A DNA stretch of 64,000 bases, from NCBI RefSeq assembly GCF_037975245.1, contig NC_092576.1:30916611-30980610 (forward strand), given 5' to 3'. The notes beneath the pieces are model-generated. The model saw only the letters and a list, made by a program, of their open reading frames with translations, was not told the DNA's origin and searched no databases. Position numbers and translations under genes: made by a program. Shown here one piece after another: positions 50,113 through 59,900 of this stretch (its first letter is position 1; each line of letters starts with the position of its first letter). Source of the stretch: Apostichopus japonicus (lineage: Eukaryota > Echinodermata > Holothuroidea > Aspidochirotida > Stichopodidae).

Positions 50113-53100
50113 TTACACCGGCGATTCCACAAAGCTCGTCGAACCACAACAATAAATTAACCATACTCGTCCCAAACCAAATTTGGCCCGTCCGGCGAAG
50201 GCAAAACCGTACATAAAAAGTACTGATGTGAAACTACAATTAAAACCAATAAACCGTTTGACAATCTCGTTAACCCAAATTAAAATACCATAAACGGAGG
50301 CGCACTCCCAAAAAACATGTAAACTTGTCTCCAACATGCCCCAAAATGGACCCCCCCCCCGTCCCCCAGCCTCCACTTTAGCAGCTTACTTCTGGTAGGT
50401 AAAACATTATGTGTCGACCTCCAACTAAAAGACTTAAGAGAGTTACACAGAAGAGGATGAAAAACAAGAGCCCAGATGGGAGGCCAATCCCGGTTAGGAT
50501 GAACCTGCTCAACATGGGAAACAACATTTTGCGGACTGAACAACTTAACCAAGTCCCGGGTCGATTTGTGAGTAACCACAAAATTCGACTCCGTCCTACA
50601 CAACTCAAAGATGTAATCACTGATCTGCGAAAGCCTCCTTGACACATCATCAAAATTAGGGATTAAATTAGACCATAAACGCGGGAAAATGCGTCTATGC
50701 TTACTAGCTACAAAATAACGGAAAAACAGTTGCAGGACGCATTGTCAGTCCCATTCAAAAACGGTATTAAAACTTTAACATGTAAAGCCTTCATTTTACA
50801 TACTACATCTTCCAACCCCAGGCCTCCTTCCCCCACCCCCGTCATGACCACCTCTCTCTTAACCAACTCCGTCCGCTTCTTCCAAATAAACTGAAAAACC
50901 AGTTGAAGGACCTCTGTCAAGAAAACATTGTCCGGTATATATATATACCGGGGCTACGTAATAAAACAAGGAGAATATACAAGAATTAATAATGTTAATC
51001 TTTCCAATAAAGGTGAGAATGCGTGAACTCCACGCTTCCAACTTTCTCTTGGCTTTTTGGAAAAGACCCTGCCAAAACATATGAATATAATTACAATTAC
51101 CAAAACAAATTTCATTAATGACCATTTGACTTTCTCCCCAGTCAATGTTCCCCTTTAGCTTTCGACCCACAAAGCTACCCAACTTTAACCCCTGGGTCTT
51201 ACTTAAATTCAAAGATGCCCCAGTAGCTTTCTCAAAGAAAGAGAAAGATTCGAAAAACTTGACCATATCCCCCTGAGAGGTCGCCACACAAGTGGCATCG
51301 TCTGCATACTGAAGGAGCTTAACAGACTCCCCCCTCCCCCCGGAATATGAAACCCTCTCATATTATTACACTGGAGAATATACTGAGCAAGTGGCTCCGT
51401 AAACAAAACATATAAAGCAGGCGACAGAGGACAGCCCTGACGCACCCCCGCAGGATGATGACGTCATCAGAGAGCTGACCATTCACACTAATCCGACTTG
51501 TAATATTACTGTACAAAATATTGACCCATGAGCGAAAATATGGACCAAACCTTATTCGCCGTAAAACTTTAAACAAAAAATCCAAACATACCTTGTCGAA
51601 AGCCTTATGTTGGTCAATGGAGATAATCGCACATGGACCACCTCTACAGTTACTGAACTCAACCACATCCCTAATAATTGAAAGATTCTGGTGGATAGAC
51701 CTACCAGGTACAGAAAAAGTTTGAAATTCGTTTACAATATCTGGCATAACCTGGCATAACCGCTGTTGTAAAACCTTAGCAATAACTTTATAATCTGTCG
51801 TTAATAAACTAATCGGTCTGCGATTGGCCGGATCCAAAGGATCCCCCTTCTTAGGAAGGAGCGTGATGACGGCCGTACGTTCAGAAACTGAAAGCATCTT
51901 CCTATAAAAAATTTCGTTATATATATACACAAAAGATCTTCCCCTAAAAAATCCAAAAAGGAAATATAAAACTCTGACGGTAACCCATCAATTCCGGGCG
52001 ACTTATTCTTCGCCATTAACAAAAACGCTTTCTTAATTTCATTTAACTGAAAGGGCTTGTCCAAAACCACCGCCTTCTCGGCGGAAACTACCCTGGTAAT
52101 ACGGTCTAAAAAGAGATTCTGAATATTAACATCAACATTCTCCACTGAAGAATAAAGATGAGAATAAAACTCGTGAAAAACTTTACCATTTCCCTCCCCA
52201 CTGACAACCCCACCCCTTGAGCTCCTGACCTCCTTAATAACCTTTGACTCTGCACACCTTCGCTCTGAAGTACAAAAAAAGCTAGAGGGTTTCTCTCCAT
52301 CCTCAAAACTTTTCCCTGAAGCGTATGACTGAACCTCTTCTCTCCTCCGCCAAAAGGCGGGCAACAGAATCCTTACACCCTGAGAGACACCGGGACTGCA
52401 TCTCAGAGACGCGCAAGCGCCTCTCCCGCGCCCGTCTAACCCCATGTGAAATAAATATCTCCTTGATTCGAATTTTAATAACTTCCCATCAATCAACCAA
52501 ATTATCAAAACCCGGCTGAAGGGTACGCCATAAATTATACAACATTGAAAAATCGTTCTTAAACATTTCCAATAACTTTTTTTATACACTGTTTCTTCCA
52601 AGGACGAAGAAATTACAGTATTGACAGCGTCATGATCAGAGAAAACACAATTGAGGCAAGTGCGCTCTCAATAACAAAACCCGAAGGAACGTAAATTCTA
52701 TCGAGCCTTGAGCTACGACCTTTGCTCGGGTGCATCCAAGTGTGTCCACTCTCTGCCGTATAGAAAAAACACCAGCAATCAACTAGCTCTAAAGAATCTA
52801 ACAGCGAGGAAAGTTCTTCCTTTCCAACAAAACACGAAGAATTCAGTGAGTCGCCGGAGCGATCTGCACTGGACATAACACAATTAAAATCACCTCCTAG
52901 AATGACTGGCACGTTGCCACGGGTGAAAGAATACAAGTTCTTAAAGAAACGAATAGTTCTTTAGGCACACACGGCGCATAAACATTGCACAAACGAAAAG
53001 AGGTATTTTTAATACTACATAAAATTGATACACAACACCCGGAACTATCGTTCCTTAACTGTGTACACTTACAACTAAAAGAACGTGATAAGGCAATAGC

Positions 53101-53319
53101 GACCCCACAAGAATGACTGGAGGCCGATGCTGAGTAAAACACCGGCCCATTCCACACACTCGTGAAATGCAAAAAATCCAATGAATTAAGATACGTTTCT
53201 TGTAAGAAAATAACATCAAACTTAGAAATTTTTAACCAACCCATTACATTATTACATTTAACCTTGTCTCTCAAACCATGCACATTTAACGAACAAATAG
53301 AAAATTTGAAGGTGTACAT
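50113..53319 (-). pseudogene. LINE B1 ORF2: endonuclease-RT (many frameshifts)
   Basis: Begins ATG at 53,319, which overlaps the ORF1 stop as TGATG. Endonuclease: [99 protein letters not shown] and the YADD region near 51,310. The C-terminal tail runs to 50,113 (SLHVFWECASVYGILIWV). At least seven frame changes. The domain set is complete, so the ancestor was autonomous. Confidence 0.85.
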
Positions 53320-54618
53320 CACCGATCTTTAAGAAAATACGTGCTAAAAAACTGAACATCGTGCTCCAAAACAAATGTCGGGTGTCTCGACGCCAGGTGC
53401 GAAGCCCACTCTGCCGGGTTGTTGCAGCTGACCGAACACCATTTCAAAGCGCAGTTTACCCGACCGACCTCGAAATCGGGGTGCGCTGTCCCCACGTGGC
53501 ACATAAACTCCTTAAACGATGGAAAGGCTTCGTCGCATTCCGAATGCAGACACGAGAACCAATCACCCTTTCCACTGAAAATATCTGACTTTCTGATCAT
53601 TTCCTTTGCTCTCTCGGAGCCTGACACCTTTCTCGCTCTTGAACGCGACCGCTCCCTTCTCTTCCTCAAGTCATCATCAGCTTCGCTTTGGCGTTTAACG
53701 CCCTTCTCCGCTGCCGCCCTCTCTACCTCCATCTCCTGCTTTTTCTGCCAACTTCCCAACGCCGCGGCCACCGCCTCCTGTACATTCACCGCAAAGATAC
53801 TGTTTTCCGGGTTCTCTGCTTCCTCTTGCAGCTCCTCCAAGACTTCCCCAGACGGAAGGGGGGGGATACTCCACCAACTTCTCTTGCTCTACCTCTACCG
53901 GTTCCTCCTCCTTCTCCACCACCACCTCCTCCTCCACCACCTCCTCCTCCATCGCATGACCAGCGCCTGCGCTGTCATCCACGACTACGTTAGCGCCCCC
54001 ACTGACCCACGCCGTTGTCGAAGCCTTCAGTTTGTTGGCGAAGGACACGGGCAAGCCTTGCACCCGTGTCCTGACTGGCCACACGTCGTACAGGACGACG
54101 CCGAATCGCAGAAACGGGCGGAGTGTCCCAGCTGCTGGCAGTTAAAACACCGCATCTCGGCGCACTCCCTCGCCACGTGTCCCCTGGCACCACACTTGAG
54201 GCAGGTCCTTGGCTGGCCGAAATACCTCACCCAGCAGTATCTTCCTCCCAAGCTCAAAGAGGACGGGATGTCCTTCTCAACGACAACTTTGTACTTCCGT
54301 ACACCGTTGAAAATATTAGGAAATTCTTTACAAGTAAGGTAACGACCACACAAGACTTTGCCGAAACGTCCAAGGACGAGGCGCACCACGTTATCGTCCA
54401 GCTCGAAAGGGACATGGAGGATCGTCACCACTTTCACTCTACTGGCATATGACGAAGACGAAAACTTCGGGTCATTACTTAATGTCGGGCCAAAAGCGCC
54501 CTCTGATCTCGGCTGACTTAAAAGTGACGTCATAGCAACGGCCGGGAAGTGACTGAACTGCCACTAGGTGTTCAGCTGGTGAAACGCCTTTCGACTTCAA
54601 AAATATCGGTAGACTCAT
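53319..54618 (-). pseudogene. LINE B1 ORF1: CCHC knuckles plus C-terminal zinc fingers (frameshifted)
   Basis: ATG at 54,618 (MSLPIFLKSKGVSPAEHLVA). LPGRCYDVTFKSAE, a frame break at ~54,480, then LVLGRFGKVLCGRY, three CCHC knuckles (CLKCGARGHVAREC, CFNCQQLGHSARFC, CTTCGQSGHGCKAC), another break at ~54,040, an acidic Glu/Val-rich linker, a basic RKRRERSRSRARK stretch and two C-terminal fingers, CLHSECDEAFPSFKEFMCH..H (C-x4-C-x12-H-x4-H) and C..CNNPAEWASHLASRH. It ends TGA at 53,319, overlapping the ORF2 ATG. The C2H2 pair is a plausible DNA-binding module; this is inference. Confidence 0.8.
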
Positions 54619-54666
54619 TTCTGTTAAACTTTATCTTTACCGAACATTCTCTCACTAAGCTCTCCA

Positions 54667-54695
54667 TGATCTTAGCCAAAAGGCCGAGAAGCGAT
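54667..54695 (-). ncRNA. U2 snRNA gene 2: first 29 nt, 5' of the LINE
   Basis: Minus strand atcgcttctcggccttttgg then ctaagatca, identical to the conserved U2 5' end. Joined in the unmodified gene to the part at 49,710-49,552. Confidence 0.92.
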
Positions 54696-55125
54696 AACGA
54701 TAACTAATGACAGTTCCCAGCGTTAGGCTGTCTTACAACTTACCTTCGTTCTGAAACTGACAGATATGGGAAGCCGATGACTGCTCTGATGTCTAAATAT
54801 CACATCACCTCATATGTACCCTCGTTACGCCATTCTATATAACTTGAAGGTGTCTACAAACTTCGTTGTCCGCATTATCACTGTTCCGCCCGGGTCCAGT
54901 GTTAGGCCTGAAAAATGGAAAAGGTCTATCTTAACCGCATGTTTTGACTGTGCCGAGAAATCGTTGGCCGGGAAACACTATGTGACGTCACCGGAAAGTA
55001 TCTCCGATTGGTTGTATGAATGGAAATTCCTGCGTATCAATTCGCTTAATCCGCGAGGGTAGATCAACAGGTAGGTAAGGTATCTCTTTTAACTTTCTTT
55101 TTTTATTATTGATGATATCCCCGAA
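54696..55125 (-). promoter_or_regulatory. U2 gene upstream region (second spacer copy, PSE-like block)
   Basis: Homologous to 49,098-49,551. tctgtcagtttcagaacgaa lies ~50-70 bp before the U2 start and gttatcgtt abuts it. It carries the same cttggccggg.. and tgacgtca words but lacks a ~20-bp insertion present in the other copy. It separates the U2 3' part at 55,126 from the U2 5' end at 54,695. Confidence 0.75.
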
Positions 55126-55260
55126 GGGAGTGGGCCGAATCCCGGAGGTAGTGCAAAACCGGGCCAACCCGTGACCAGGACGGAGCAAGCTCCTATTCCA
55201 TAGTCCATGTGCAAAAATCATTTCAATATATAAGATATTAAGCTGAAAAGAACAGATACT
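55126..55260 (-). ncRNA. U2 snRNA gene 1: 3' part, missing stem-loop II
   Basis: From 55,260 on the minus strand: agtatctgttcttttcagct, then taatatc joined directly to ttatatattgaaatgattt; the rest matches the 3' part of gene 2 (tatggaataggagcttgctc to the ggcccactccc end). It is 24 bp shorter than gene 2 because the stem-loop II segment is deleted. The 5' part is not in the window: a truncated LINE takes its place. Confidence 0.85.
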
Positions 55261-56284
55261 TTTCTTTCAAGTTTATTCAACCTTAATAACAATACAACAT
55301 ATCTCAAATTACATGATATAAAACTTGACAGTATATTTACAAAATGTTAAATTAGTGAAAACCAATATGTCAACATAAAACTACTCCATACATGTATCAT
55401 AACATAATTTATCATTAACAACACGAACAAATGTACTTCCATTTGTCCATTACTTTTTAAACTTATCCCCCGAATAACGCTTAAAATCTGCTCTAATACG
55501 AAACTTTATATCGTTTTTAATTAAACAAATAACATCATCATCCGAAATGAAACGGGATTCAAAGACATGAATACAACGAGCTTTCCAAATATAAAACCTA
55601 CATACGCAAAAAACAAAGCAAATCCTATCATACACTTCCTTTGGAATACTGGGCGCCGGAGCGCCGAACAAAACATTTCCCGCTAATTTGGTAAAAATCC
55701 GGCCCACCCACAGGAGAATACCATAAACCCTTCGACACTCCCAGAAAAGATGTGACAAGGACTCACTCTTACCACACCCTGCAAAAGAACAGACACCCCT
55801 CCTTATACCCCACCTTAAGTCTCTCCCTCGTAATCAAAACCCTATGTGAAAAACGCCATTGAAAGGCAACAAACTTATTCTCTAAAGCCGGGTGAAAAAC
55901 CGCCTTCCAAATGTCACACCACGGTAATAAAGGAAAATTCCTTGTAACGTTAGGTAAAACATTCTCCCTTTCACTGAGAAGGGACACGATATACTTTACA
56001 GAAAAACGATCCAATACAAAATGGCTGACATTCCTAAATAAATATTCAATTACATCACAAGCAAGTGCCAAAGACGGCGTACACTGGTCGCTATTAGGTC
56101 GTGAATTTGACCACAGCTCCGGCTGAAACCTGCGTAACCGCTTACTGATAAAATAGCGAACTAAGTATGCAGAACATAACAGAGGATCGTCGGTGAGAAT
56201 ACTCAAGACAGGCCTTACCAACATAGCACTAAGTTTGAGCTTAAAAATCTCCAAACCCAGACCCCCTTCCCTCTTGTCGAGCAT
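55261..56284 (-). mobile_element. LINE family B, 5'-truncated, at the same U2 position (B3)
   Basis: Minus-strand ORF2 C-terminal region from KREGGLGLEIFKL (56,284) through YFISKRLRRFQ and RNFPLLPWCDIWK to RRVYGILLWVGRI, then the 3' UTR ending at 55,261 against U2 agtatct. Same junction base as B1. The U2 5' part expected beyond 56,284 is absent; a different repeat lies there. Confidence 0.85.
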
Positions 56285-56575
56285 ACCCTAATAAAAATTC
56301 CTCACGAGAACCTCGCGAGAAACTCTTCGTGAGATTTTGGGCACATGAGAAATCTAAATTCTCATGAGAAAATGTTGCGAGAAACTTCTCGCGAGTAGTT
56401 ACTCATGAGAGACAGCATTTCTCGCGAGAAATTTCTCATGAGAAACAGAACTTGTTGCGAGAATTTGGATACATGAGAAAAAAATCATCAGAAAAAGCTT
56501 GTGAGAGATTCCTAATCTCGCGAGAAATTTCTTGTAAAATATCTTGGATTCTCTGAGAGATTTCTTGTTATACCC
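56285..56575. repeat. Array of TCTCGCGAGA / CTCATGAGA palindromes
   Basis: Roughly 290 bp packed with self-complementary words: ttctcgcgag, tctcgcgagaaattt (twice), ttctcatgagaaa (several), actcatgagag, cctcgcgagaaa. The spacing is irregular. TCTCGCGAGA is known in vertebrates as a promoter motif, but this density suggests a repeat family or satellite fragment. No gene start is next to it. Confidence 0.85.
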
Positions 56576-56884
56576 TTATTTTCAAGGGGTAGCTTAAAAT
56601 CACAGTTTCCTACCACTAATTGTCATAATAATAATAATATATTAAGATTCCGATTGGGGCTCACCGATGAAGCTTTGCATTTGATAAAAATATGTGATCC
56701 TAAAATATCTAATAAGCCTTATCTTTATTTTTTTTTAATTGTCTGATAAAATTACCTTAATTGTTGGTTATTAAAAAGACACAAAGTTAAGCCCATTTTC
56801 TTTATGAACACAGTTTATTGAACCTTACAATGTACATTCAGAGGAAACCACCACCATAAACTTAAAAAAATGCATTTGAAGAAA

Positions 56885-56985
56885 TCAGTATCCCTTGAAG
56901 GCCTTCTTCTCATCTCTTAACTTGGTAGACATCTTTAGTCGTATGGTAGAGACGTCTGCTCCAGGAAATTGTTTCTGACAATATG
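56885..56985 (-). other. BEN gene terminal exon
   Basis: Acceptor cttatctacag; encodes YCQKQFPGADVSTIRLKMST then LRDEKKAFKGY-stop. Phase 1, matching the previous exon's donor. Confidence 0.75.
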
Positions 56986-59900
56986 CTGTAGATAAGTAAA
57001 CAAAAAAGAAATGTAACACACACAACCTTAATCATAACCTTCTTTGAAATAATCAATAAGGCTATGTTAATGCAGTTAATTGTTTTGTTAGATTGGTCAT
57101 CTGTCCAATGTTTATATGTATATATAATATTATGCATGTTCTTACAAGAGCTACATCGCAGGCTGTTTGAACGTTATGGGGTTAACCTAGAGCCAGTTTT
57201 GTTGCTACTGGGACAAACAGTATGAATAACATTTTGTATGTGGTAAATAAATAAATGCTACTGTTTGAGCCATAGCGCTTTCAAAATATTTGTGCAGTAC
57301 AGCGTACGTAGTGTGTTGCTCAACAAACATCAGTCATCAGTGCCATGCGTTGTTGTGAAGTGATTAATCAAGTTATAATATGTCTGGCTTACCTTCATTT
57401 CCTCGTTAATAAACTTAGTACAATATTGATAAGAAATTATATTCTATATACTCATACACTTACCAATAATAGCTTGCACTTTCTCCACAGGAAGATAATC
57501 TTTCCCATTTCTTCCAGAGAGACTTCTGCTTGCCATGTCTCTTCTCTGAAAAATGGCTGTCATTAAGTTGCAGACAAGTCCACCCAAGGTCTTCGCAACA
57601 CCAGCTCTTCTCAAAATGTTGTCATCGATGACAAAGTTCTGTGGACTACATAAACAGTACCAGTAAAGAAATTTTTGATGGGTCAAACCACTTGCCTTAT
57701 GGTTACAATTATCAGTGCAAAAATTTGACATTTTTTGGTTGTCATAAACCTTGTTCTTCTTCTACACATCACTGCTAAAGTGCTGCTAAGCTGAAACTGC
57801 CTATGAACCCACAGTAGGTGGCTGAAATTATTTTCCATCCATGTGACATTTAATTACAAACAGTCAATACCATATACAAAAGAGTACTTGCATTTGACAT
57901 CACACAACTTTTTGCAGCCCCCTCCCGGAGGGTAAACATGTAACACTGCATACGTGGAGTGCAGACGTGTTTTTCGCTCTCGCTCTCGCTCTACATCTGA
58001 TAACTTTTTTCACTGTACTGTACTGTGCTATACTTCCCGCCAGGCGGGTGTGCGCCAGTTCGTATATCGTTATCGTATATAGTCATCGTATATTGTATTG
58101 TATTTTATCCAACCTATCTTTAGTTTGTTTTGTTACTCCTCTGTGGCCCAGCCACCTTCGGTATCATGGCATCGCGCCGTGATTCCAAAATTGTTAAGTT
58201 AACCTACACCGGTGAACAAGCGGTTCCACCGGTGCAAGTTTTTAGTATTTTAAAGAGTAAGGGTGTTGTTGTGCCTGGAGAGGTTGATGCGTTGCAAGCT
58301 CTCCAGGGTCGTAATACTTATGATGTACGTTTTACAAGTGACGTGACCCGGCAGAAGGGTGTCACGTTGCTGAGTGGGGTTGAAGGTTTGACAGTTACTC
58401 CATACGAGCGTGTTCCGTATGGGTAACTGTCATCCACGTAGGACTAGAGGTGCGTCAGGAACTTGTCGCAACTGTTTTAGGTCGGTTTGGGGCTGTCAAG
58501 GCCATCAAAATGTGCTCCTACGCACAGGCCCCTGGGGTGTTGAACGGGCACCGACAGGTTCGGATCGACCTCAAGCAGGACATTCCCTCCTTCCTTTTTA
58601 TTGCCGGGCATAAAGCTCACGTGCGTTACCCCGGTCAGCCCCGTACCTGCTTCAGGTGTGGGGAGACCGGGCACGAAGCCAAGGGCTGCCCAAACAAAAA
58701 GTGCGGGCGCTGCCTTCGTCTTGGGCATGATACCTCTGCTTGCCCAAGCGAAGTTGTGTGCTCACTCTGTGGAAACGAGGGGCATGTTTTTCGCGCTTGT
58801 CCCTCCTCTTATGTCTTTATGACAAAGAGTGGGGGTCAATCAAAAGCGCCAAGTTCTGGCGCACCTACTGCCTCGGAGGAAGCTCCACGCAAAGAGGGGG
58901 AACCGGATGCACCTAGTTCACCCTCCCCCGTAGTTGCAGACCCCAACCCCGTGCCCGCACCGAGAAAGTCCCCACCAGCTTCCCCTATCAACTCGTCCAG
59001 TTCCGTCCCCAGTCCGCCGCCGGTATCGCCAGATCCGGAGACTCTGTCCGACGGCGACTCCGGGGACTCGGTGGTCATCGGGTCTCCGGAGGCTCTGTCT
59101 GACAGCGACTCCGGGGGCTCGGTGATCGTCGAGCCAAAACGTGCCACTGGGACGAGCTGGTACGACGAGATGGGGGAACCCTCTCTAAAAAGGTCGGCCT
59201 CAAGTGACGACTCGGACGACGATATGTCGTCTAGAGCGCGCTTGAAGCTTACAGAATCGTCGTCGGCGTAGTTTTGCCCCATTGCCCTCTCATGGCCCAT
59301 ACATTTTCAGTTGCCACTTTGAACGTGAATGGCATGAGGGATCATCGCAAGCGCAGTCGCATTTTCCAATATTGTATTTCAATGGAGGTCGACTGAGTTT
59401 GCCTGCAAGAAACACATATTTTGGAAGAAGATGTCCCTCTATGGGCTTATGAGTGGGGTGGTGGGCTGCATGCTTCGTTTGGTTCGTCTTCATCCTGTGG
59501 CACTGTCATCCTTCTGTCACCTCGTCAGGCGGGTTGTGCCACTAGGGTGGAGACGGATCACGAGGGCCGATTGGTTTGCATTCTTTTCAAGTATACACAG
59601 GGTAACATCTCCCTCTGCAATGTGTATGCTCCCAATCGGCCTTCTGCTAAACGAGAATTTTTTAACACGCTGCCTTCCTTTGTTCCTGGTAGTGCACCAT
59701 GTGTCATGGTCGGAGACTTTAACTGTGTCCCAGACTCGGGTCTTGACAGACTCGGGGCTTCTGTGTCTGCTAGTCCTGACGCTGGGATCACAGAATTGGA
59801 CAGATTCACTTCGGCACACCTTTTAGCCGATGTCTGGAGGCATATGCACCCGTGTAGTACGGTGTATACGTGGGTGAGGCCTAACGGAGAAGATGCCTCC

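Larger units (their letters stand above)
49711..54666 (-). mobile_element. Near-full-length U2-inserted LINE family B (B1)
   Basis: 4.96 kb on the minus strand, precisely between the two parts of a U2 gene (5' part ends aagatca at 54,667; 3' part starts agtatct at 49,710). Starts tggagagctt and ends aaacttgaaagaaa. Contains ORF1 (CCHC and C2H2), ORF2 (endonuclease, RT, C-terminal domain) and a ~400-bp 3' UTR. Target and coding pattern match the Keno group of Tx1-type LINEs, which is known to insert in U2 snRNA genes. Many frameshifts show it is dead. Confidence 0.9.

Noticed and set aside
53419-54342. 307-codon plus-strand open frame
   Set aside because: Opposite strand of the family B ORF1; proline- and histidine-rich composition is the complement of the Glu- and Arg-rich ORF1.
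56285-56575. CRISPR-like array
   Set aside because: Palindromic words recur at irregular spacing without constant repeats and unique spacers, and the DNA is animal.
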